A DNA stretch of 64,000 nucleotides from Mallotus nudiflorus (taxonomy: Eukaryota; Streptophyta; Magnoliopsida; Malpighiales; Euphorbiaceae), in NCBI GenBank assembly GCA_947683625.1, contig CANTUR010000282.1, positions 682,001-746,000 of the forward strand, given 5' to 3'. The notes below the pieces were generated by a model. That model searched no databases and was not told where the DNA came from. It was given only the letters and a program-made list of their open reading frames with translations. Shown piece after piece: positions 32,923 through 43,039 of the stretch. Numbering within the stretch: position 1 is the first letter of the stretch; each line of letters begins with the position of its first letter. A program made the position numbers and the translations under genes.

Positions 32923-34330
32923 CATAACATTTCTTCACTTAGACCATTATTTAATGGTAGTGACTATCCACATTAGAAGTTCAAAATGGAATTATATCTT
33001 GATTATGATTCCATTAAACTTTGGGACATTGTCCTAAGAGGTTAGGAACCACCTACAACTATCATTGATAGTGTGGTTACTACTCTTGCAAGAAACTAAT
33101 GGAGTGTTAATCAAAGGGAAGAAAATCATAAAAATAAAAAAGACTATGATTACTTTAGTCTCCTTAATGACAAGGGAAGAAGGAGGCAACCTTCAACATT
33201 GCATTTCAGCCAAAGAAATGTGGGAGACCTTAGAAAACCACTATAAAGGCAACATTCAAATAAAAAGCAAGAAATTTTAACTTCATATGTATGAATATGA
33301 ACTCTTTAAAATGAAGCCTTAGGAATCAATCATGGAGATGACAACTCATCTCAATGCTCTCCTCACAATCCTCAAGAAACTTGGTAAACATTTCTCCAAG
33401 GAAGAGGTAAACAACAAGATTTTAAGAATCCTACCTAAGAAGGATTGGGAATCTCATATTACCTCAATTGAGGAAGCTTAAGATCACTCCACTCTCTCAA
33501 CCAATGTGCTCATTAGTAAGCTCTTAACACATGAGCTCACCATCAAGCAAAGAGGAGAAGAACAAGAAGAGAAAGAAGAAAAGAAAAGGAGCATTACTCT
33601 AAAAGCTCTTCAAAAAGATAATGAAGAGGAAAACATCAAAGATTCTAGTGATAAAGATGTTGACATTACCTTATTCACTAGGATCTTCAAGAATTTTTTG
33701 AGAAAGAAAAACTTCTTAAAAATAAGGGACTTCAACAAAAGTTTGAAGAAGATGGAAAGAAGAAAACAAAAGAGGTTACTTGCTATGAATGTAAGAAATC
33801 AGGATATATTAGAAGTGAGTGCCCCCAAACTCAAATTTAAGAACAAGGGATCAAAAGATAAAAAGAAAGCATTCAAAGCTACTTGGGATGATTCCTCCAA
33901 ATCCGAAGAGGAAGATGAACAATAAGAAGTGGCCAATCTTTGCTTCATGGCTCTTGAAAATGAAAAAGAGGTACCATATACTTCTTATTCTTCTTTTAAT
34001 GATTGTGATGATGATGAGGAGGAGAGCTCTGTTATAAGCAAATTATTAGTTAAATGCAAAAGCTTATTGTCTAAGAAGAAACATTATAAGCATGAGTTAG
34101 GTAGCTTGACTAAAGAATTAGAAAGTTTAAAAAAATTTTTTGCTAAACTTGTTGAATCAAATGAAAAACTTGTTAATGATACAAAATCTTTTAATTCTTT
34201 AGAAGATTAACTTAAAAAAGTAAATGATGAAAATCATAAGCTTTCTAAGGAAATCTTAGAATTAAAGAATTCCATTGCTAAATTTAAAAGAGGAAAAGAA
34301 ACTTTAGATAGTCTTCTTGTCTCTTAAAAA
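32923..34330 (+). pseudogene. gag of the copia element, broken
   Basis: Capsid gene of the copia element. Seen: PLFNGSDYPH-stop-KFKMELYL and LWDIVLRG at the start (32930-33030), typical for copia Gag. Middle pieces include ISAKEMWETLENHYKG (near 33210) and VNNKILRILPKKDWESHI. The zinc knuckle CYECKKSGYIRSECP at 33781-33825 has its histidine replaced by tyrosine. After a frame change, 33929-34210 encodes ANLCFMALENEKE followed by a coiled-coil-like segment (LLSKKKHYKHELGSLTKELESLKKF). Stops at several places. The zinc-knuckle-then-coiled-coil order is typical of SIRE-type Gag. Confidence 0.8.
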
Positions 34331-34940
34331 TTTCATTGAGATACCTATGGAATTGGATATAAGAATGGAATGTATTCATCATCTTCATTACATATTAATT
34401 TCGTAAAAGCTTCATATGATTCCACTCCTTCAACCTATAAATCAAATGAGACTTAAGCTTTCAAAGCTAAAAGATCTGTTAAATAATAAGGAAAAGTCTT
34501 ACAAAACTCACCTTTTATTAACATAAAGAGGTAAGGCTCAAACTAAAGCACCTTAACCCAAGCATGCTTATATGTACTCTAGACATAATCGTAGTAGACA
34601 TGCTACTCAACACAATGCACATAAACATGTTCAATATAACTATCAAAATACACATTGCCATTGCCAATGCATGTCTCACTCCATGACTCAAAATAATAGG
34701 AGATATACATCACCATAACACCAAAGGCATATTACACACACTAGGAAAGTATTTCACCCTAGGAGGAATACATTTGAAAAAAATTGTAAGTTCATATTGT
34801 ATGATTAAAGAACATACTAACAATGTGTGCTTCTATAGAACATTACACATGAATTTACTTCCTTTGGATTATCTTGAAACCAATCAACCTAGACTGTAAA
34901 AGGTTTAGGTCTGAAAGAACACTTAATTCATTTTGTGTAG
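34331..34940 (+). other. His-rich gag-pol spacer of the copia element
   Basis: Decayed coding sequence, histidine- and tyrosine-rich in one frame around 34560-34740 (KHAYMYSRHNRSRHATQHN). Such a spacer is seen in SIRE-like polyproteins. Stops in every frame. Confidence 0.5.
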
Positions 34941-35474
34941 GTGTGCTTAAAATCCACAAGAATAAAAAGTAAATGGTATCTCGATAATGGATGTTCAAGG
35001 CACATGAGGGGAGACAAGGAGCAATTCAACAAACTTGATGCTAAAGATGGAGGACACGCTACATTTGAAGATAATGCAAAAGGAAAAATTATTAGCATTA
35101 GGGAAATAGGTAATCCTCAATCCTTATCTATACATCATACGTTGTTTGTTGATGGTCTTAAACATAATTTGATAAGTATAAGTCAATTATGTGATATAAG
35201 AAATAAAGTAACTTTCTATCCTAGAAATTACTTTATTAGTACTAGAAATTACTTTATTAGTAGTCTTGATAAAAATAAAATTATTATTAGCAGTGAAAGA
35301 GTAGACAATGTTTATGTCATTGATTTGAATAAAATTGATAACAAAGACATCAAATGCTTAATGTCTATTTCCCATGACACATGGACATGGCATAGAAGGT
35401 TAAGACATGCAAATTTTGATCTTTTAAATAATCTTTGTAAACATGAACTTGTTATTAGTTTACCTAAGCTTTAA
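34941..35474 (+). pseudogene. Protease / GAG-pre-integrase of the copia element
   Basis: 177-codon open piece. The aspartic protease active site appears as WYLDNGCSRHMRGDKEQF (canonical D-S-G; here D-N-G). It is followed by LFVDGLKHNLISISQLCD, then the GAG-pre-integrase region with TWHRRLRHANFDLLNNL, which belongs to the zinc-binding start of copia integrase. The piece ends in a stop before the catalytic core. Confidence 0.85.
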
Positions 35475-36086
35475 TTCACTAAGGATAAACCTTGTGATTC
35501 TTATCAAAAGGGAAAACAATCCAATTTCTCATTTAAGCTTAAAAATGTAGTGTCTACTTCTAGACCATATGAATGGATTTTTTTGGACCAACTAAATTTA
35601 TTAGTCTCGGTGGAATTCACTGTGCATATGTATTGGTTGATGACTACTCTAGATTTACTTGGGTGTGTTTTCTTGCTCATAATAATAATGCTTTAAAATA
35701 TTTTGAAAATTTTACTAAATTAGTTTAAAAAGAAAAAAGGTTTTTATATTTCATTCATTAGAAGTGATCATGGAACTGAATTTAAAAATGAATTTTTCAA
35801 AAACTGTTATAATGAAAATGGTATTTCTTATACATTTTCATCTCTTATAACTCCTCAATAAAATGGGGTAGTTGAAAGGAAAAATAGAACTCTTATGGAA
35901 ATGGCTAGAATAATGCTTCCTGAGCATAATTTACCTCTATACTTTTGGGTAGAAGCTGCTAACATGTCTTGTTATATTTCAAATAGAGTTTTCAAAAGAA
36001 AAATTTTAAATAAAACTTCCTATGAGCTATGGAACAATAGAAAACACAAAATCTTATATCTAAGAGTATTTGGATGCAAGTGCTGA
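35475..36086 (+). pseudogene. Integrase of the copia element, broken
   Basis: Catalytic core of copia integrase. Seen: RPYEWIFLDQLN near the first aspartate, RSDHGTEFKNEFF with the second aspartate (near 35760), and NGVVERKNRTLMEMARIMLP with the catalytic glutamate (35862 on). A codon just before this motif reads TAA at 35859-35861 where glutamine is normal, a C-to-T change. Other stops and a frame change near 35700 also break it. The end of the piece (SYELWNNRKHKILYLRVFGCKC) is the standard integrase C-terminus. Confidence 0.85.
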
Positions 36087-37340
36087 ATACCAAGGATAAT
36101 CTTGGAAATTTTGATTCTAAAGTTGATGAAGGAATTTTCCAAGGCTATTCTATTTCTAGCAAAGCTTATAGTCTTCAATAAAAGAACTCTAGTAGTTGAA
36201 GAGTTAATGCATGTTGTATTTGATAAATCAAACTCACCTTATCCTAAAAAGGATGTTTGTAGTGTTGATGATCTTGTAGGTGAAAATGAGATTGCAGAAA
36301 CTCAAGAAGGAAATGCTAGTAAGTCTTTGGAACTTGAAAGTCCAAGCAAGAAGGATATTAAAGAGACATCTCATCCTACCTTGAAGGATGAACTTCCAAA
36401 GGATTGGCAATTCAAGAAATTTCATCCTTAAGATCTCATCATAGATAACACTATAAAAGGGGTAACTACTATATCAAAACTTAAGTCTATTGTTAATTTA
36501 TTCTTAAATTGAACCCAAAAATGTTGATGATGCTTTGTGTGATGAATTTTGGTTTCGTACTATACAAGAAGAATTAAATCAATTTGAGAGAAATAAGATT
36601 TGGACCTTGGTTTCTAGACCAAAACATCATCCTATTACAGGCACCAAATGGGTATTGAGAAATAAGATAAATGAATAAGGTATCATAACTAGGAACAAAA
36701 CTAGACTAGTAACTAAAGGTTATAATCAAAAAGAAGGCATTGATTATAATGAAACCTTTGCCCCCTTGCAAGGTTGGAAGCTATCAAACTGCTACTTGCT
36801 TATGCATCATTCATGAACTCTAAACTTTATCAAATGGATGTTAAAAGTGCATTTTTGAATGGTTTTATTGAAGAGGAGGTATATGTTGAACAACCTCCGG
36901 GTTTTGAAAATTTTGATTCTCTAAATCATATTTTTAAATTGTCCAAAGCATTGTATGGATTAAAACAAGCTCCAAGAGCTTGGTATGAAAGATTGAGCAA
37001 CTTCTTACTTAATAAAGTGTTCTTTAAAGGAAAAGTTAACATAACTCTTTTCATAAAGAAATCCAAGCATGATTTGTTAATTTTTCAAATATCTTTGGTG
37101 CTACTAATTGTTGCTTATGTGAGGAATTCTCTAAACTAATGCAAGGAGAATTTGAGATGAGTATGATATGAGAACTTAAGTTCTTTCTTTGACTTCAAAT
37201 CAAGCAATATAAAGATGGGATTTTCATCAACCAAGCCAAATATGCAAGACACAATCTCAAGAAGTTTGGAATGGATAGAACTAAAACAAGCAAAACTCCA
37301 ATGAGTACCACAACTAAACTTAATAAGGATGAGAATGGCA
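36087..37340 (+). pseudogene. Reverse transcriptase of the copia element, active site lost
   Basis: Seen: linker 36102-36431 (acidic, lysine-rich), then WTLVSRPKHHPITGTKWVL (near 36600), TRLVTKGYNQKEGIDYNETFAP, and the long open piece 36774-37139 (QMDVKSAFLNGFIEEEVYVEQ, LSKALYGLKQAPRAWYE). After KHDLLIFQI (near 37090) the sequence jumps directly to the segment that normally follows the catalytic YVDD motif (FGATN...), with the frame shifted. About 16 bases encoding the active site appear deleted. It then continues with KLMQGEFEMS. Inactive. Confidence 0.85.
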
Positions 37341-38033
37341 AACTGGTTGATGAAAAGCAATTTAAAGGGTATGATTGAATCACTTCTTTATTTAACTACT
37401 GGTAGACCATATATTATGTTTGCTACTTGCTTGTGTGCTAGATTTCAATCAAGTCCTAGGGAATCTTATTTGAATGCTATCAAAATAATTTTCAAATATC
37501 TTTATGGAATAATGCATTTAGGACTTTAGTATCCTAGGAGTTCTTCTTTTGACCTGATTAGTTATTCAGATGTAGACTTTGCTAGTAGTTTACTAGATAT
37601 AAAGAGCACTTTCAGAACTTGTCAATTTTTAGGATAATGTTTAGTTTCTTGGTTTAGTAAGAAATAAGTTTCAATTGCCTTGTCCATTGCAAAAGCTAAA
37701 TATATTGCAGCAAGTCTTTGTTGTTCATAAGTCTTATGGAAAAAAACAACAATTAATGGACTATGGTATAAAAATTGATCACATTCCCATTAAATGTGAC
37801 AATACAAGTGCTATTAACCTTAGCAAAAATCCTATCCAGCATTCTAGAATTAAGCATATTGACATTAGACATTATTTTCTTGCATGATCATGCTCAAATT
37901 GGTGATATCACACCTGACTTTATTGATACATATAATCAACTTATTGATATCTTCACAAAACCTCTCTATGAAGAAAGATTAAACTTCATTAAACATGAAC
38001 TTGGCATGATTGATGGTTCTAGTTTATCTTGAT
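37341..38033 (+). pseudogene. RNase H of the copia element, broken
   Basis: Seen: IESLLYLTTGRPYIMFATCLCARFQSSP (37360-37460), ISYSDVDFASSLLDIKSTFRTCQFLG (near 37560-37630), AKYIAAS (37694), then in changed frames IKCDNTSAINLSKNPIQHSRIKHIDIRHYF (near 37790-37885) and DIFTKPLYEERLNFIKHELGMID near the end. Order and motifs are those of the copia RNase H. Several stops and two frame changes. Confidence 0.85.
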
Positions 38034-38713
38034 TTTGATAGAACCTTAAGTTTATTTTCTATTTATGCTTGGTATATGATACATGCTTATTTGATTTTTT
38101 TTATTTTATTCTTCCTATTTTACAAAATTAGTGATTAATTTATGAAATTTTCATTAAATAAATTATTTATTTTAGTAAAATAAAATCTTTCAAAAAATGA
38201 GTCTAACTCATTTACTCGTCTATTTCCTTCAAAATTCATCAATTTTGTCCAAATTATGCAAGTTTATATTGCAAGGACTTAATTAAGAATCATTTTAGAC
38301 CTATTTGAAATAATTCCTCAAACTTTTTAAAAAATTACCCTAGTCTCGAGCAGGACCAGATCATGTCCCTATCAAGACATGATCAAGCGTTTTCTATTTT
38401 TTACATAGAACTTATCCCGAATTGATGTCATAACTAGGACATCGCTCGGGACTGCATGTCCCGATTTGGATAGGAGCATGTCCTGACCGGGACACTGCTC
38501 TTGACAAGAAAAGGAAATTCAAAATTTTCACCTTTTTGACTCTCCAATCATAATCAGGAACGAATTTTAAGATTCCTATTCAATTCAAATTCAAATTCCA
38601 TATAAGTTCCAACCCTAATCTCATGCCTATAAATACCACTCTATTCATAATTGGTTTTTCATCTCAAAACTACTCTTTTCTCTCTACACATTCCACTTCA
38701 AAACTCTCTCAAT
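38034..38713 (+). other. Noncoding region between pol and the extra frame
   Basis: AT-rich. Contains at 38340-38510 another set of imperfect GTCCC / GGGAC palindromes like those in the LTRs. A short spliced-leader-like or promoter role is possible but not shown. Confidence 0.5.
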
Positions 38714-39931
38714 ATGGCTCCAAAGAAACTTAGCAAAGCCTCTTCATCTTCTCAAACTCCTGCTTCTTCAAAGAAGGATAAGCCCAAGAGGACTCACTCC
38801 CCCTTCTCTTATTCCTCATAAGAAATCAAGAAAAAGATGTCCTTATTTCAAAAAAGGGCTTTCATTTGTTCACGTTATATGTATGAAGACACTCTTAAGG
38901 CCATTGGTTGCTTTGATGAAGTTAAACAACTTCTACTTAAAGGTGGGATTTTTTATTTTTATTTTTCTCCTTTTCCTTCTTATCCCACTCTCATCATTGA
39001 ATTTCTCTCTTTTTTTACCCTTCAAATCCATAAAATTTGATTATGAAAACCCCTACTTTTCTATGAGATTTAAATTAGGGTGAAGAGATCGATTTATGAC
39101 TTATCAAGAGTTTAATACTCTTTTTGGGTTTTTATAAAAGGGATATATTCAAGTATATCCTCATTGGATTGCTACTTCCTATTGGGATCATATCAAGGAC
39201 TCCAATGCACCTCAATTTTTCATTGAGCACACCAAAGCTTCCTTCATCAAAACTAAAGCTCTTTAGTATGTTCATCATTTTCTCACCTATTCAATTAATG
39301 GTAGAGCCCTCTCTAATGAAAAAAAATCTCTCTTGATGACCTTTTTATGCTTTATTATCTTCATAACAATGAGAGTATTACTTTAGAAAGATTTTTACAA
39401 TGGAGAATTTGGCCAATTAGTGGTAGTCAAACTAGTGTTATTTGTATTAGTGGGATTATTACAAAATTAGCTCAATTCTTCAATATTAATCTTGATTCTC
39501 TACCCTCTATAAAAACTTTTCTTCTTGATACCACATTTATTCGAAACTCCAAACAATTCACTTATATCAATGGAATTTGGGTTTAGAAACATGATCTTAA
39601 AGCTAGTGAGAACACTAAAGCTATGTTTTAAGAGTTAGATGAGCAAGAGGGTCAAGAAGAAGAAGAACAAGCTCCTTAACCTCAAGTTGCTCCTCCAAGA
39701 AAGAGAACAAGAAGTGAAGGAACCTCAAGTGCACAAGCTCAAAAGAATGAACCTTCATAGGTTGGGCAAATCTTTGAGCACATGTCTCTCATGGAAACCA
39801 ACTTCAATGCTTGTTTTAATGAAGTTACGACTAACTTCAATATGCACTTCAATCAAGTTGATGCAAATATTGCTCATCTTCAACATGATATTCATCACAT
39901 CTATAAGCAACAAGGCTACTCATGCAACTAG
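38714..39931 (+). pseudogene. Extra frame downstream of copia pol, broken
   Basis: Begins MAPKKLSKASSSSQTPASS, lysine/serine-rich, with a stop after about 35 codons. Continues with KRAFICSRYMYEDTLKAIGCFDEV and, in shifting frames, KFDYENPYFSMRFKLG, TYQEFNTLFGF, YPHWIATSYWDHIKD, LHNNESITLERFLQW, and TFIRNSKQFTYINGIWV. An acidic stretch (EQEGQEEEEQ), a basic stretch (PRKRTRSEGTSSAQ) and a helical tail (FNEVTTNFNMHFNQVDANIAH) ending in a stop at 39929 follow. The layout resembles the 'putative plant transposon protein' / Athila ORF1-like family that occurs behind pol in some plant elements. That link is by motif recall and uncertain. SIRE elements often carry a post-pol frame. Confidence 0.6.
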
Positions 39932-40950
39932 CCTCCTCCTCCTTTCCCTCCTCAAGGATATTATTTGTATTTTCGTTTATTTTATTTTTGGGTTTCTTTT
40001 GGTTTATTTTTGGTATATGAGCCTCTAACTATTAGTGTTTTGTGTTAGGCTCATTCTATCATAATTTATGTTTCGTTTATTTCTTGTTTATTTTTAGTAT
40101 TTTATCCTTGCTACATTTTTTTAATTAACGTAATTTCTCCTCTTTAAATTTTTTGAAGTTATTTAATATTTTATTTATTTTTTGACTATTGACAAAGGGG
40201 GAGAAGATATTTGAGTTTAATATCTTGTGTTTAAACATGATAATAGGAGAAGATATTTGAGTTTAATATCTTGTGTTTAAATATGATAATAACATGTTTA
40301 TTTTTTCATTAATGTATAAATAATAACATGTTTATTATCAATACATGCAAAATTTCATTAATGTATAAATTCCTCTTAGGAATAGTTTTGATCTTTAATA
40401 AAATTTGCATGTATACTTAGTTACTTATCTTGTTTAAAAAGATGTGCTTGTATAAGTGACATAACTATGTAATAGTATGTCCTTAGTATCGAATTTTTTA
40501 AATGACATATCTATTTCATAAAGATTTTTAATATCTTTGCTTTTTCATTGTTTTGGTTTGTGGTCTTTTATTTCCTTTATTGTCTAATAAAGGGAGAGAT
40601 AGAACAATAAAATTTTAATATTCATGATTGTAATATGCTAAGTGTCACATGATTAATTAACTAGCTAAGCTCTATATAATCATGTATGTACTATTTTGTG
40701 ATGCATTGCATATGTTTGAAATTATTTCTTTCACATTTTCAAATATTCCTTTTATGCCTTGAAGGACTATAATTTTTGTCATGTTATATGTCATTTAGAA
40801 ATAACATTTATATTTCTTATCATGTCCATACACATAGGGGAAAAATAAAGAAATATATTTATTCTCATTCCATATATTCGTTATTATAAATTTTTCACAC
40901 ACTACACATTATATTTTTTATTAAACTCAAAATAAGTTTGTCAAAATCAG
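39932..40950 (+). other. 3' noncoding region of the copia element
   Basis: AT-rich. An internal polypurine-like CAAAGGGGGAGAAG at 40194-40207 is followed by a tandem duplication of about 48 bases (AGAAGATATTTGAGTTTAA at about 40203 and 40247). Confidence 0.6.
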
Positions 40951-40962
40951 AAAGGGGGAGAT
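40951..40962 (+). other. Polypurine tract of the copia element
   Basis: AAAGGGGGAGAT immediately before the 3' LTR start at 40963. Confidence 0.9.
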
Positions 40963-42081
40963 TGTTGACCTTAGCAAGTTAAGCAATCTTGATTTTAATC
41001 TTAACAAACTTAATTTTGAGCAACTAATGTATTTACTTCAAATGTGTATAAGTTAGGAACAAATTGAAAGTCAAAATAATAATGAAATATCAAAAAAAAA
41101 AGTGATTCCTCAAAGCTATTGCAAGCTCTATCTCAACCGGACTCATCACAGGGACTAAATTGCACAAAAATTTGTAATTTTAGTTAAAGTCCCAATCGGG
41201 ACCAAAGTAGTCCCGAGCAGGACCAAAGTGAGCAAAAATTGGTAAAATTGCCATAACCCATCCTGATTAAGTGTCCCGATCGGGACATGACTTAGGATAA
41301 TGCAGTCCCGATCAGGACATGCTCATCCCGATCGGGATCAGTGCATTCTTTCAAATGCAACGGCTTGTAACAACTATATGGTGCTAGTCCCAACCGGGAC
41401 TGATGATATCCCCGATCGGGACTTGATAAAATACAGTTCAGAAGTCTAAATTTTCATTCAAATGGACTTGGATTATAATGGGAACAAAATTATTGTTTCC
41501 AACAACTATAATTGGATTGCTCAAGTATAAATAAGACCTTTGAAGATTGTTTTGAGGTTAAGAAATTTGCTCATTCATTTTATACATTCAAGCATTCAAT
41601 TAAGCTCTTTAAACTCTTCTAAAATTCATTTCTTTGTATAAACTCTTGTGAGAGTTGGTTATTTGTTAGAAATAGAATTTTTGTTCATCTTTAATCTTGG
41701 GATAGATTAGAAGAGAAGTGAGATTTATTTCTAAAGGAATTGATTTAAGTGTTGTCCATTAAAACACTTGGGATTTGGTTTTTTAAGTGAGCCTTAAAAA
41801 CTTAAGTTGTAAGGTTGTAAGAATGAGCCATAAAACTCTTGTATAATCTCAGTCTTGTAAAGATTGTGGGTGATTGAAAATCCTAACATGGGAATAAGTT
41901 AGGTAAAAATATAAGATTGTTGTTGAATCCAAACTCCTTAAATCTTTATGTCATTCATTCTTCTTTCTCAACTTTCATTCAATTCTTGCAAAAAATTCTT
42001 TTTATTTCTCATTTTTATTTGATAATCCTATTAACCCCCCCCCCCCCCCCCCCCCCTTCCCTCTCCTCTAGGACTCTTTCA
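40963..42081 (+). repeat. 3' LTR of the copia element
   Basis: 1119 bases, TGTTGACC...CTCTTTCA. Seven GTCCC-type palindromes between 41189 and 41422. Near the end a run of 22 C (42035-42056) replaces the six C of the 5' copy. Confidence 0.9.
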
Positions 42082-42240
42082 GAATGGCGTAGCCAAGTAA
42101 CAATAGATGCCCCATTTGATAGTGTAAGATGTTTTCAGCTTGTCAATTACTGTCATTATGATTTGGTTGTATCCCGAAAAATCATTCATAAAATAATATA
42201 TCACACTGGAAGTCACACTATCAAATGTCATTTTTCCTTT
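42082..42240 (-). pseudogene. Reverse transcriptase fragment of element B beyond the copia insertion
   Basis: On the minus strand this reads FMNDFSGYNQIIM, then DKLKTSYTIKWGIYCYLATPF, ending at 42082. The next residues (RLKNARATYQ) are at 31775 and below, on the other side of the copia element. This is the RT region normally read FMDGFSGYNQIKM...PFGLKNAGATYQ. It shows directly that the copia element split the RT of element B. Similarity ends near 42240. Confidence 0.85.
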
Positions 42241-42939
42241 TAAATCGATGCTGATAACGTTTCAATTTTGCACTTTACTAATTGAAGAACTTTATTTATT
42301 TATTTTGCACTCGTAAACTATTTATTTATTAGTAGAACTTTATTTAAGGAAGAAAAAACAAGAACAAAGTAACAGATTATTATATCCAGTCCTGCAAATA
42401 CAACAATTAAAACAACAGATTAAAGCCATCAAGTTGAGTTCTGCTAGGAATTTACATGGACAGCTGCAAAACTATAGTTAAAAAATATTTCAGAATATAA
42501 TTTCAGGAGACAGATTATGAAAAACAAGATCTACAAGCGAATTTTGCATGGAATATACTTATCAAATGTGCTACAGCCTACAAGAGATGAAGTCAAGTCT
42601 ATACTTCTATAGAATTACTGTGTCATTTTATATATTTTCGATGAAAAAAGAGTATTACAATTTATTTAGTCATTGTTTAATAATTTCGTAATCAATTTAA
42701 TTTTTTTAATAATTATATCTATTATTCAATAGTTATAAGAACTCCCATTAATTTAAATGAAATCAAATGGATTTAAAAAGAAGATAAAATTCTTACAGTA
42801 TCTGTTCTTTTATTATTTGGATCAATAAATATTGGTTATAATTAATTTAATTTAATTATCTATTATTTTGTCAAGCGATGTTAATATCTAGGAAAGATTT
42901 TTTCTTTCTTTTAAAAGACGGTTTGATTCGTGGGTTTCA
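42241..42939. other. Upstream region of the AVT1-type gene
   Basis: AT-rich, about 700 bases between the last transposon remnant and the TATA-like box. No gene seen. Probably contains the gene's promoter. Confidence 0.5.
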
Positions 42940-42947
42940 TATATAAA
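42940..42947 (+). promoter_or_regulatory. TATA-like box of the AVT1-type gene
   Basis: TATATAAA 93 bases before the proposed start codon at 43040. The only well-placed TATA-like sequence close to the gene. Confidence 0.4.
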
Positions 42948-43039
42948 TTCACAACTTAAATATTTTTTAAAAAGAGATAAAAAACTACCTCAAGTTGCTG
43001 AAACATCCTCTCTGAAGTGGTGCAGTCTGGTAGTTAGCT

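Larger units (their letters stand above)
31781..42081 (+). mobile_element. Ty1/copia SIRE-like retrotransposon, full length
   Basis: 10.3 kb on the plus strand: 5' LTR, initiator-tRNA-Met primer site, gag with zinc knuckle and coiled-coil tail, protease, integrase, reverse transcriptase, RNase H, an extra frame after pol, polypurine tract, 3' LTR. The flanks are GAACA (31776-31780) and GAATG (42082-42086), a 3-of-5 match differing by two transitions. The order integrase-before-RT defines Ty1/copia. LTRs over 1 kb, a His-rich gag-pol spacer and a frame downstream of pol suggest the SIRE lineage (inference). Frames are broken. It interrupts the reverse transcriptase of element B. Confidence 0.9.

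Noticed and set aside
41917..42243. Open frame with a proline run
   Set aside because: It spans the poly-C expansion, the LTR end and the target site, so it is an artefact.
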